Below, in pieces: positions 7,918 through 15,052 of a stretch of 20,447 nucleotides of DNA. The number at the start of each line of letters is the position of its first letter. The stretch's first letter is position 1. The stretch is taken from assembly GCA_900550685.1 (NCBI GenBank), contig URTS01000016.1, positions 1-20,447 on the forward strand, read 5' to 3'. A program made the translations under genes and the position numbers. The notes beneath the pieces are model-generated. The model did no database searches. It had not been told where the DNA came from and saw nothing but the letters and a program-made list of their open reading frames with translations. This DNA is from an uncultured Oscillibacter sp. (lineage in GTDB: Bacteria; Bacillota; Clostridia; Oscillospirales; Oscillospiraceae).

Positions 7918-8796
7918 TCAGTGACAACGGGCGGCCTTCCATCCCCGGCGGAGGGCCAGGGAGCCGGCCAGCAGGGCGTTCAGGGCGGCAAAACGGAGAA
8001 GGTTGCGGACCGAAATGGCAATTTCAAACCCCATGGATGCGGGATATGGCGGCTGGCTGAGAATGGCTTCCCAGGGCCGGAACAAGACGGCATCCAGCAG
8101 GTAGGACACCGCCAGCCAAGTCAGCCAGCCCAATACCAGCAGACAGACGGCCCGGCGGGCGGGGATGATGGTCAGATGCCGGAAGGAACGGAGGGTGCAG
8201 ACCAGCATCAGCAGTATGGCGAAAAACATGCCCCAGGCCGCAGCCAGCCGCACATAGTTCCACTGCGGATCATAGCCAATGGTCCGGAAGATCAGTGTCC
8301 ACTGAATCCCGGTAGCCAGGTAGAGATACAGCATGACAGCCGAGAACCACACCCAGCCGCACCACAGCCCCGCCCGGCGCTTCGCCGTCAGGCACAGGAT
8401 GCCGCACAGCAGGAAGGGCAGTCCCAGGATGCAGCCGATCAGCCAGCCGTCATTGATGAGAAAGAGCATCAGCAGGGAGAGCAGCACCCCGAAGCACAAT
8501 AGAATGATGCCGATGATCTTCTGGGTGCCGCTGACAGCGGGAACGGGGGCAGGGCTGCTTGTGGGAGTTTCGGTGGGGATGGCCTGGGCGGCCTCCTCTG
8601 CCGGGCCCTTTACAAGCTCGTCCAGGGTCACGCCGAATACCTCGCTGAGCTTCAGCAGCTTATCCAGCTCCGGCACCGAGGTGTCCGTTTCCCATTTGGA
8701 AATGGACTGCCGGGATACCTGTAAATCATTTGCCAGGTCCTCCTGAGACAGTCCCTTGGCCGCCCGCAGGCGGCTGATCTGTTTGCCTAAGGTCAT
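7918..8796 (-). CDS. XRE-family regulator with C-terminal multi-pass membrane domain
   Basis: The protein has 292 residues. Residues 1-64 form an XRE/Cro helix-turn-helix domain (MTLGKQISRLRAAKGLSQEDLANDLQVSRQSISKWETDTS...LDELV). A Pro/Thr/Ser linker follows (about 70-92). About six hydrophobic segments come next, starting at KIIGIILLCFGVLLSLLMLFL and ending with NALLAGSLALRRGWKA. Such HTH-membrane proteins are common in Clostridia and are thought to be membrane-tethered one-component regulators; no ligand is known to me. The start at 8796 is fixed by AAGGAGG six bases upstream. Upstream frame extension to 8880 overlaps the promoter. Three direct repeats span the promoter, which suggests autoregulation. 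It is transcribed alone or with weak read-through into the lipoprotein gene. Confidence 0.88.
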   Translation of the reverse strand: MTLGKQISRLRAAKGLSQEDLANDLQVSRQSISKWETDTSVPELDKLLKLSEVFGVTLDELVKGPAEEAAQAIPTETPTSSPAPVPAVSGTQKIIGIILLCFGVLLSLLMLFLINDGWLIGCILGLPFLLCGILCLTAKRRAGLWCGWVWFSAVMLYLYLATGIQWTLIFRTIGYDPQWNYVRLAAAWGMFFAILLMLVCTLRSFRHLTIIPARRAVCLLVLGWLTWLAVSYLLDAVLFRPWEAILSQPPYPASMGFEIAISVRNLLRFAALNALLAGSLALRRGWKAARCH

Positions 8797-8827
8797 AGTG
8801 GCCTCCTTGTGATGAAGTAGTGGTTTT

Positions 8828-8836
8828 AGTATAGCA
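8828..8836 (-). promoter_or_regulatory. Extended -10 promoter of the XRE-membrane regulator
   Basis: The minus strand reads TGC-TATACT, 31 bases before the ATG at 8796. The nearest of three TTTTCAGGCGG repeats lies immediately upstream, in the spacer and -35 zone. Confidence 0.6.
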
Positions 8837-8839
8837 GAA

Positions 8840-8903
8840 CCGCCTGAAAAGGCCACCAACTCCGCTTGAAAATCCCGCAACCGGCAGTTGCACCGCCTGA
8901 AAA
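8840..8903 (-). repeat. Three direct repeats CCGCYTGAAAA upstream of the XRE gene (candidate operator)
   Basis: Copies at 8840-8850 (CCGCCTGAAAA), 8862-8872 (CCGCTTGAAAA) and 8893-8903 (CCGCCTGAAAA) are written for the plus strand. The spacings of 22 and 31 bp are close to two and three helical turns, so all copies face the same side of the DNA. The copy nearest the gene covers the promoter spacer. This fits cooperative autorepression by the adjacent HTH protein, which is an inference. Confidence 0.55.
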
Positions 8904-8917
8904 CGGCGGATTTTTGG

Positions 8918-8956
8918 AAAAATCCCCCTTCGCCGGGCGGCCCGGCGGAGGGGGAT
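8918..8956 (-). terminator. Terminator of the oxidoreductase operon
   Basis: On the minus strand a long stem (ATCCCCCTCCGCCGGG with CCCGGCGAAGGGGGAT, one mismatch, three-base loop) is followed by TTTTCC. It begins 14 bases after the stop of the 2-hydroxyacid dehydrogenase gene. Confidence 0.9.
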
Positions 8957-8970
8957 CTGCTGTTTCAGGC

Positions 8971-9948
8971 TCAATAGCCCCGCTTCCGGTCCACCAGGTG
9001 GGCCAGGGGGCGTCCAGCGGCGTAGTTGGCCAGGTCCTCGCAGAACAGCTCCACATTCCGGTCGCAGGTGTACCCCAGGGTCAGGTTGCCGGAGATGTGA
9101 GGGGTGAGGATCAGATTCTTGGCGTCCCACAGGGGATCGTTTTCCGGCAGGGGCTCCGGCACGACGACGTCCAGGGCGGCACCGGCGATACGGCCGCCGT
9201 TCAGGGCGTCTGCCAGAGCGGCCTGGTCCACGGCGTTGCCCCGGCCCACGTTGATGACCAGGGCGTTTTCCGGCAGCAGGGCGATGCGCTCCCGGCTGAG
9301 GATGCCCGCGGTCTCCGGTGTGCCGGGCAGGGTCATGATGAGGATTTCCGTTTCCGGCAGGACCGCGTTCAGGTCGCTGATGGGGTGGACCTCATCGAAC
9401 AGGCCCTCCTGCCGGGCCTTGCCGCTGCGGCTGAGGGCCACGATCTTTCCGGCTCCCAGGTCCCGCATCCGCCGGGCGATGGTGCCGCCCAGGTTGCCGG
9501 TGCCCAGAATGGTGAAGCGGCCGCCGTGAATGGAGCGGACCGGCTGGGGCGGCAGCCACTGATGAAGGCGGGCGCCCTCCACATAGGCGGGCATATGCCG
9601 CAGGAGCATGATGGTCACCATAACGGTGTGCTCAGCGATGGTGACGCCGTAGGCGTTGGAGTTGGTCAGGAGACAGTCCGGGTTGGCAAAAAGGCTGTCG
9701 TCCTTACAGTAGACGTCCACACCGGCGGAGGCGGCGCAGTACCATTTCAAAGAGGCGGGAGCGGCCCGGAGCAGGTCCGGGGACCCGGCATAGAGCACCT
9801 CGCAGCTTTGGAGGCAGTCCTTGGCCTCCTGGGTCTGGGCCGTGGTGAAGAAGTGGGGGACCATGCCTGCCGCCTCCGCGGCGGCGGTGATCTGTGCCTT
9901 GTGGGCATCGGTGAGAAAATCCTGGCAGATGCAGATATTGCGATCCAT
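8971..9948 (-). CDS. D-2-hydroxyacid dehydrogenase, NAD(P)-binding
   Basis: This enzyme probably interconverts a 2-oxoacid and a D-2-hydroxyacid with NAD(P)H. The 325-residue length is normal for the family. The Rossmann motif GTGNLGG (149-155) is followed by LSRSG. The catalytic residues appear in order: R236 (VINVGRGNAVD), E265 (VVVPEPLPEN) and H284 (LTPHISG). The serine after the last Rossmann strand leaves open NADP rather than NAD preference. The N-terminal substrate domain, with AGVDVY and NAYGVTIAEH, is less canonical, so the substrate cannot be named. The ATG is preceded by AAGGGAG with five bases spacing. It follows the iron alcohol dehydrogenase by 20 bases and ends at a strong terminator, so it is the last gene of that operon. 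Confidence 0.92.
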   Translation of the reverse strand: MDRNICICQDFLTDAHKAQITAAAEAAGMVPHFFTTAQTQEAKDCLQSCEVLYAGSPDLLRAAPASLKWYCAASAGVDVYCKDDSLFANPDCLLTNSNAYGVTIAEHTVMVTIMLLRHMPAYVEGARLHQWLPPQPVRSIHGGRFTILGTGNLGGTIARRMRDLGAGKIVALSRSGKARQEGLFDEVHPISDLNAVLPETEILIMTLPGTPETAGILSRERIALLPENALVINVGRGNAVDQAALADALNGGRIAGAALDVVVPEPLPENDPLWDAKNLILTPHISGNLTLGYTCDRNVELFCEDLANYAAGRPLAHLVDRKRGY

Positions 9949-9968
9949 AAAAACTCCCTTTCTGAGGG

Positions 9969-11150
9969 TCAGCCCTGGCAGAGCCGGAGAATGGCCTCCA
10001 TCTCCGCCGCGTAAATTTTCATGAAGCCGCCGAAGGGGAAGCCGTTGGGCTTCTCATTTCGGTGAGCCACCATGGCGGGGATGTCCGCCGCCTTGCCGCC
10101 CACCTCTTCCAGGGTGGCGGGCATGTGCAGGGACCGGAAAAAGGCCCGGAGACTGCGGATACCGGCCTGGGCGGTGCGCTCCGGATGGGCATAGTCCATC
10201 TCGCAGCCGAACACATTGACGGCGAACCGGGCAAAGCGCATGACATCGTGGTGGCAGACATATTCCATCCAGGCGGGCAGTATCACCGCAAGGCCCGCGC
10301 CGTGGGCGCAGTCGTAGAAGGCGGAAAGCTCGTGCTCGATCTGGTGGCTGGCCCAGTCCTGGTCACGGCCTATGCCGCAGGAGTTGTTGTGGGCCAGGGT
10401 GCCCGCCCACATGAGGTCGGCGTGGGATGCGTAGTCGCTGTGATCCGCCAAAGCCCGGGGAGCGGCGTCTACCACGGTTTTCATCACCGCCTCGCACAGC
10501 CGGTCCGTCAGGGCCACGTCGGGGGTGTTGGTGAAATACCGCTCACACAGGTGGGCAAACATGTCCACCGCGCCGCAGGCCAGCTGATAGTCCGGCAGGG
10601 AATAGGTGTAGGTGGGGTCCAGCACAGAGAACTTGGGCCGGATCACGTCGGTTTTGGGGCAGCCCCATTTCAGGTTGCCCGCCTCCTGGGTGATGACGCA
10701 GCTGTCGGAGCCCTCGCTGCCGGCGGCGGAGATGGTCAGTACCGTGCCCACCGGCAATGTGCGCTCGATTTTGGCCTTTCCGGTGAAGAAATCCCAGAAA
10801 TCGCCGCCATAGAGAACGCCCATGCCGATGGCCTTGGCCGTGTCGATGACGCTGCCGCCGCCGATGGCCAGCAGGAAATCCACGCCTTCCTTCCGGGCCA
10901 GTTCAATGCCCTCGTACACCTTGCCGCTGCGGGGATTGGCCTGGACGCCCCACAGCTCGCACCAGGGAATGCCAGCCTCTTTCAGAGAGGCGGCAGCGGC
11001 GTCATAAGCGCCGTTTTTCCGCACGGAGCCGCCGCCTGCCACCAGCAGCACCTTGCTGCCGCCGAACTGGCGTACCAGAGCGCCCACGCGGCTGGCCTCC
11101 CCCTGGCCGAAGGCGAAGAGAGTGGGGGAATAGAATGTAAAGTTGTTCAT
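9969..11150 (-). CDS. Iron-containing alcohol dehydrogenase (YqhD/BdhA-like)
   Basis: This 393-residue group III (iron-activated) alcohol dehydrogenase probably reduces aldehydes such as butyraldehyde or a similar small aldehyde with NAD(P)H. The nucleotide-binding motif GGGS lies at 97-100 in LAIGGGSVIDTAKAI. The metal ligands are D196 and H200 (ACGAVDMFAHLCERYF), H269 (DWASHQIEH) and H283 (YDCAHGAGLA). All four are present and evenly spaced as in YqhD, so it should be active. Length and C-terminus (GGFMKIYAAEMEAILRLC) fit the butanol-dehydrogenase branch. The ribosome site TGGAGG precedes the ATG. It lies 36 bases after the FAD-dependent gene and 20 bases before the 2-hydroxyacid dehydrogenase. 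The shared operon hints at a redox pathway on a common aldehyde or oxoacid, which is not proven. Confidence 0.93.
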   Translation of the reverse strand: MNNFTFYSPTLFAFGQGEASRVGALVRQFGGSKVLLVAGGGSVRKNGAYDAAAASLKEAGIPWCELWGVQANPRSGKVYEGIELARKEGVDFLLAIGGGSVIDTAKAIGMGVLYGGDFWDFFTGKAKIERTLPVGTVLTISAAGSEGSDSCVITQEAGNLKWGCPKTDVIRPKFSVLDPTYTYSLPDYQLACGAVDMFAHLCERYFTNTPDVALTDRLCEAVMKTVVDAAPRALADHSDYASHADLMWAGTLAHNNSCGIGRDQDWASHQIEHELSAFYDCAHGAGLAVILPAWMEYVCHHDVMRFARFAVNVFGCEMDYAHPERTAQAGIRSLRAFFRSLHMPATLEEVGGKAADIPAMVAHRNEKPNGFPFGGFMKIYAAEMEAILRLCQG

Positions 11151-11186
11151 AAGTGACCTCCAGATAATATATGAATTGAAAAGAAA

Positions 11187-12773
11187 TTACAGATGCCGGC
11201 AGACCGCCTCCGCGCAGCGCATACCGTCCGCGGCGGCGGAGAGGATGCCGCCTGCCCAGCCGCCGCCCTCGCCGCAGGGATACAGGCCCCGGATGGGGGA
11301 CTGGCGGTCTTCGTCCCGCAGCAGCCGCACCGGGGAGGAGCTGCGGCTTTCCACGGCGGTGAGCACTGCGTCCGGCTGGTCATAGCCCTTCAGCTTCCGT
11401 CCCAGAATGGGCAGGGCTTCCGCAATGGACGCGGCCACAAATTCCGGCAGGCAGTCCCATAGGTTGGTCCAGGTGACGCCGGGGCGGTAGCTGGGGTTCA
11501 CCCGGCCCGGTCCGGCGGAGGGGCGCCTGGCCAGGAAATCCTCCACCCGCTGGGCGGGGGCATGATAACCGCCGCCTCCGGCCCGGTAGGCGGCTTCCTC
11601 CAGCCGCCGCTGGAATTCGATGCCTGCCAGGGGGCCGTCTCCGCCGAAGTCCTCCGGGGTCACGTTCACCAGCAGGGCGCCGTTGATATTTTCCTTGTCC
11701 CGGGCGAACTCGCTCATGCCGTTGGTCACCACCCGGTGCGCCTCCGACGCGGCGGCCACCACCTCGCCGCCGGGGCAGACGCAGAAGGAGAATACGCCCC
11801 GGCCGTTGGGCAGATGGCAACTCAGTTTATAGGTGGAAGCGGGCAGGCCGGGATGCCCGGCGTACTGCTTGTACTGGGCAGCGTCGCAGTCCGCCTGCCG
11901 CTGCTCGATGCGGACGCCTACGGCGAAGGGCTTGGCCTCCATGGGGACGCCCTGGCGGTGGAGCATGGCAAAGGTGTCCCGGGCGGAATGGCCGGGGCAG
12001 AGGATCAGGTTGCGGCAGGGCAGGGAATAGGTCCCCGCCGGGCCGGTAACGGTGACGCCATGGACCGCGCCGTTTTGGATATCCAGGTCCGTCAATTGGC
12101 TTTCAAAGCGGATGTCGGCCCCCAGGTCCAGCAGCTCCTGCCGCAGAGCCTTCAGGGCGATGTGAAGATAGTCAGTGCCCACGTGGGGCTTGGCGTCATA
12201 GAGGATCTCCTCCGGCGCGCCGCATTTTACCAGCTCCTCTAAAATGAAGCGGTGGCGGATGTCCTTGGTGCCGGTGTTCAGCTTGCCGTCGGAAAAGGCA
12301 CCGGCGCCCCCCTCGCCGAATTGGACATTGCTGGTGAGGTCCAGTTCTCCGGTGGACCAGAACCGTTCCACGTCGGCGGTGCGGTCCTCCACCTTCCGGC
12401 CCCGCTCCAGCAGGATGGGCGGGGCTCCGGCCCGGGCCAGCACCAGGGCGGCGAACAGACCCGCCGGACCGGCCCCCACCACGATGGGGGGGACCTCCGG
12501 CGCGGCGACAGCCTGAGGGAGCTGGTAAACAGGCCGGGGCTCCGCCCGGGAGACATGCTTGTCCCGGCAGTGGCGGAGGACGGCGGCCTCGTTGGCCACC
12601 TGGACCTCCACCGTGTAGATCATGCGGACGCCCTCCCGGGCGTCGATGCTGCGGCGGAGAATGTGCAGCGCCAGCAGGGCCTCCTCCCGGATATGGAGGA
12701 TACGGAGTACCTCGGCGCGGAGGGCGGAGGGGCCGCTGCCGGGGGAGAGTTTCAGATTTTCGATGCGCAGCAT
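11187..12773 (-). CDS. FAD-dependent dehydrogenase of the COG2509 type
   Basis: The 528-residue protein is an uncharacterised FAD/NAD(P)-dependent oxidoreductase, widespread in Firmicutes. An N-terminal domain of about 90 residues (MLRIENLKLSPGSG...) precedes the FAD-binding Rossmann fold with VVGAGPAG (98-105) and acidic E123 (ILLERG). Then come SNVQFGEGGAGAFSDGKLNTGTKD and the C-terminal flavin motif LYPCGEGGGWAGGILSAAADGMRCAEAV. These stretches are typical of the COG2509 group. The physiological substrate is unknown to me. I chose the ATG at 12773 because GGGAGGA lies six bases upstream; a TTG at 12788 overlaps that ribosome site. It is the first gene of a probable operon with the iron alcohol dehydrogenase and the 2-hydroxyacid dehydrogenase, transcribed from an extended -10 promoter at 12803. 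Confidence 0.88.
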   Translation of the reverse strand: MLRIENLKLSPGSGPSALRAEVLRILHIREEALLALHILRRSIDAREGVRMIYTVEVQVANEAAVLRHCRDKHVSRAEPRPVYQLPQAVAAPEVPPIVVGAGPAGLFAALVLARAGAPPILLERGRKVEDRTADVERFWSTGELDLTSNVQFGEGGAGAFSDGKLNTGTKDIRHRFILEELVKCGAPEEILYDAKPHVGTDYLHIALKALRQELLDLGADIRFESQLTDLDIQNGAVHGVTVTGPAGTYSLPCRNLILCPGHSARDTFAMLHRQGVPMEAKPFAVGVRIEQRQADCDAAQYKQYAGHPGLPASTYKLSCHLPNGRGVFSFCVCPGGEVVAAASEAHRVVTNGMSEFARDKENINGALLVNVTPEDFGGDGPLAGIEFQRRLEEAAYRAGGGGYHAPAQRVEDFLARRPSAGPGRVNPSYRPGVTWTNLWDCLPEFVAASIAEALPILGRKLKGYDQPDAVLTAVESRSSSPVRLLRDEDRQSPIRGLYPCGEGGGWAGGILSAAADGMRCAEAVCRHL

Positions 12774-12802
12774 AGCAGATCCTCCCAATATTGGATGGGT
12801 GT

Positions 12803-12811
12803 ATTATACCA
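12803..12811 (-). promoter_or_regulatory. Extended -10 promoter of the oxidoreductase operon
   Basis: The minus strand reads TGG-TATAAT, 29 bases before the FAD-gene ATG. Its upstream region is T/C-rich (TTTTTTCTTTCCCC) and lacks a TTGACA. It lies back to back with the htrA control region. Confidence 0.65.
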
Positions 12812-12961
12812 CAGCGGCGGGGAAAGAAAAAAGCGTAAGGTTCATATTTGTTTAAAAAATTTTTCAGGCAGTTTTAAGATTCCCGCCCTATACTACAGTC
12901 AAAGTTAAGGAAGTTCCAAGCGAAAGCCCATCAGGCGGACGCTTCCAAGGAGGTTTGACTT

Positions 12962-14413
12962 ATGTATAACGATGAAAATAACCTGTATCACTACACCTAC
13001 CGCAAGGACGGTACGGAGCCGGGCCAGCGCTATGACGCCAAGCAGCCCAGCGTGGACGACCAGATCAACAGCTACCGCCAGCAGCAGGAGCAGGCGGCCC
13101 AGCAGCCGGAGGTCCAGTCCCAGCAGCCCCAGGACGGTCAGAAGCCCCATAAGGGCGGCAAGAAGAACCGGGTGGGCCTGAAGATCGCGTCCCTGGCTCT
13201 GGTGTGCGCCTTGCTGGGCGGCCTGGTAGGCGGCGGCACCGCCTATCTGGTGGGCAATCACTCCGGCAGCGACACTACAGAAGTGAATGTCTCCAACCGC
13301 AAGCCCACGGAGATCCAGGTCAAGACCGTGGACGGCAAGACCACCATGACCGACGCGGAGCTGTATGCCGCCAACATCAACAGCGTGGTGGCTATCAACA
13401 TCACCGCCACTTCTGAACCCAACTTTTTCGGACAGACAACAGAGACTGCCGGCGCCGGTTCCGGCTTTATCCTGACCCCGGATGGCTACATTGTCACCAA
13501 CTACCATGTGGTGGGCGATGCGGACACCGTGAAGGTCACCCTTTACAACGGTGATACCTATGACGCGCAGTATATCGGCGGCGATGAGGATTACGATATC
13601 GCCGTGATCAAGATCGATGCCGCCGACCTGCCCAATGTGACCCTGGGCAACAGCGACAGTCTGAACGTGGGCGACCATGTGCTGGCCATCGGCAACCCGT
13701 TGGGTGACTTGACATTCTCCATGAGCGAGGGCATTGCATCCTCTGTAAATCGTACGATTGACGTGGAGGGTACGCCTTTCAACATGATTCAGGTGACTGC
13801 CGCCATCAACCCCGGCAACTCCGGCGGCCCGCTGTTCAATGAGTACGGCGAGGTAGTGGGTATTGTGTCCGCCAAGTATTCCAGCTATGCCACCCAGAGC
13901 GTGGAAGGTCTGGGCTTTGCCATCCCCATCAACGATGTGGCAGCCATGATTCAGGACATCATGACCAACGGCTATGTCAGCAATAAGGCATATCTGGGAA
14001 TTACGCCAAATACCATGACCGAACAGATGGCTGCTCAGTATCGCTATGACGTGACCAAGGGCGTGTTCATCTGCTCCGTAGAAGAGGGGAGCGCCGCTGA
14101 CAAGGCAGGCCTGAAGATGGGCGACGTCATCATGAAGGTGGACGGCACGGATGTGGATTCCTATCAGGATCTGGTGGCCCTGAAGAAGAAGTATTCCGCC
14201 GGTGACACCTCTACCTTCACCATCTACCGGGACGGCCAGCAGCAGGAGGTCTCCGTGACCTGGGGTGCCGTGCCTGAGGATCAGGCCACCCAAAAGAGCG
14301 ACAGCAGCCAGTCCCAGCAGAACCAGAACAACAGCAACTCCAACAACGGCAGCAATGGCTACTACAGCAACCCCTGGGATATCTTCAACTACTACTTCGG
14401 CAATCAGAACTAA
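12962..14413 (+). CDS. htrA: HtrA/DegP-like membrane-anchored serine protease with PDZ domain
   Basis: This 483-residue surface protease degrades misfolded exported proteins. The cytoplasmic N-terminus (1-70) is Gln-rich and ends in a basic cluster (KGGKKNR), followed by one transmembrane segment (about 72-97). The trypsin-like domain has the full triad: H182 (VTNYHVVG), D212 (DEDYDIAV) and S287 (INPGNSGGP). A single PDZ domain follows (about 335-425, KAYLGITP...VFICSVEEGSAADKAGLKMGDVI). The last 45 residues are Ser/Asn/Gln-rich and end in an aromatic tail (DIFNYYFGNQN). AAGGAGG lies seven bases before the ATG. A TATACT at 12889-12894 is a possible -10, without a clear -35. A strong terminator follows. 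Regulation by an envelope-stress system would be usual, but no regulator is adjacent. Confidence 0.95.
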   Translation: MYNDENNLYHYTYRKDGTEPGQRYDAKQPSVDDQINSYRQQQEQAAQQPEVQSQQPQDGQKPHKGGKKNRVGLKIASLALVCALLGGLVGGGTAYLVGNHSGSDTTEVNVSNRKPTEIQVKTVDGKTTMTDAELYAANINSVVAINITATSEPNFFGQTTETAGAGSGFILTPDGYIVTNYHVVGDADTVKVTLYNGDTYDAQYIGGDEDYDIAVIKIDAADLPNVTLGNSDSLNVGDHVLAIGNPLGDLTFSMSEGIASSVNRTIDVEGTPFNMIQVTAAINPGNSGGPLFNEYGEVVGIVSAKYSSYATQSVEGLGFAIPINDVAAMIQDIMTNGYVSNKAYLGITPNTMTEQMAAQYRYDVTKGVFICSVEEGSAADKAGLKMGDVIMKVDGTDVDSYQDLVALKKKYSAGDTSTFTIYRDGQQQEVSVTWGAVPEDQATQKSDSSQSQQNQNNSNSNNGSNGYYSNPWDIFNYYFGNQN

Positions 14414-14442
14414 CGGACTGATTCGGCAAATTCCATAGCATC

Positions 14443-14480
14443 AAAAAGGGAACGCTGTGCATTGCACAGCGTTCCCTTTT
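14443..14480 (+). terminator. Terminator of htrA
   Basis: An 18-bp perfect stem (AAAAGGGAACGCTGTGCA and complement, two-base loop) ends in CTTTTAT, 30 bases after the htrA stop. The A tract on the left lets it also work in the other orientation. Confidence 0.9.
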
Positions 14481-14584
14481 ATCCGCTGCTGGAGCGGCAG
14501 GTTATTTGTAATGGCAGGGCAGGGCGGATGTACCGCCTTACAGGTGTAATACCTCTGTGGATAGCATGCGTGAAAGAACACAAA

Positions 14585-14616
14585 AAAAGGCGCACCGCCG
14601 CGGCGGTGCGCCTTTT
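14585..14616 (-). terminator. Terminator of cdd
   Basis: A perfect GC-rich palindrome (AAAAGGCGCACCGCCG and its complement) is followed on the minus strand by a run of seven T. It lies 12 bases after the cdd stop. Between this and the htrA terminator (about 100 bases) I see no gene or clear signal. Confidence 0.92.
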
Positions 14617-14628
14617 GAATGGGACAGG

Positions 14629-15030
14629 TCAGTTTTTTTCGGGCAGGAAGGAATTGTCAAAGCCGTAGGGCAGCAGGTCATGGAGGGTCAGATCCAGGGC
14701 CTCCCCCTTGCCGTTGAGGCAGATGACCTGCATATCCGGGGCAAACTCCTTCATAAACTGGCGGCACATGCCGCAGGGATAGCAGTAATCATCGCTGCGT
14801 CCGGCGATGACGATGCGGACAAAGTCGGTGTGGCCCTCACTGACGGCCTTACTCATGGCGGTGCGCTCGGCACAGGTGCCCACGGGGTACACGGCGTTTT
14901 CAATGTTGCAGCCGGTGAACACCGTGCCGTCGGAGCATTCCAGGGCGGCGCCCACGGGGAAGTGGGAGTAGGGGCAGTAGGCCCGGTCCAGCATGGCCAC
15001 GGCGGCCGCCTTCAGTTCCTCAAGACTCAT
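14629..15030 (-). CDS. cdd: Cytidine deaminase
   Basis: This is a homotetrameric-type zinc cytidine deaminase of 133 residues. It converts cytidine and deoxycytidine to uridine and deoxyuridine in pyrimidine salvage in the cytosol. Zinc ligands are C53 (with catalytic E55 in TCAERTA), C86 and C89 (PCGMCRQ). The substrate-binding FPVGAAL and GCNIENA motifs are present. Length and motif spacing are normal. AAAGGAGG lies eight bases before the ATG. It follows the deacetylase-like lipoprotein gene by only 22 bases and has no promoter I can see in between, so the two are probably cotranscribed, although no functional link is obvious. It ends at a strong terminator. Confidence 0.96.
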   Translation of the reverse strand: MSLEELKAAAVAMLDRAYCPYSHFPVGAALECSDGTVFTGCNIENAVYPVGTCAERTAMSKAVSEGHTDFVRIVIAGRSDDYCYPCGMCRQFMKEFAPDMQVICLNGKGEALDLTLHDLLPYGFDNSFLPEKN

Positions 15031-15052
15031 GGTGAATAGCCTCCTTTTCAGA

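Noticed and set aside
12841..12961. Complete sigma-A promoter for htrA
   Set aside because: TATACT at 12889 is a plausible -10, but no acceptable -35 or TGn extension accompanies it. It is mentioned only within the htrA entry.
12905..14293. 462-codon open frame antisense to htrA
   Set aside because: It is opposite a complete HtrA gene with intact triad, has His/Gly/Val-rich shadow composition, and has no ribosome site.
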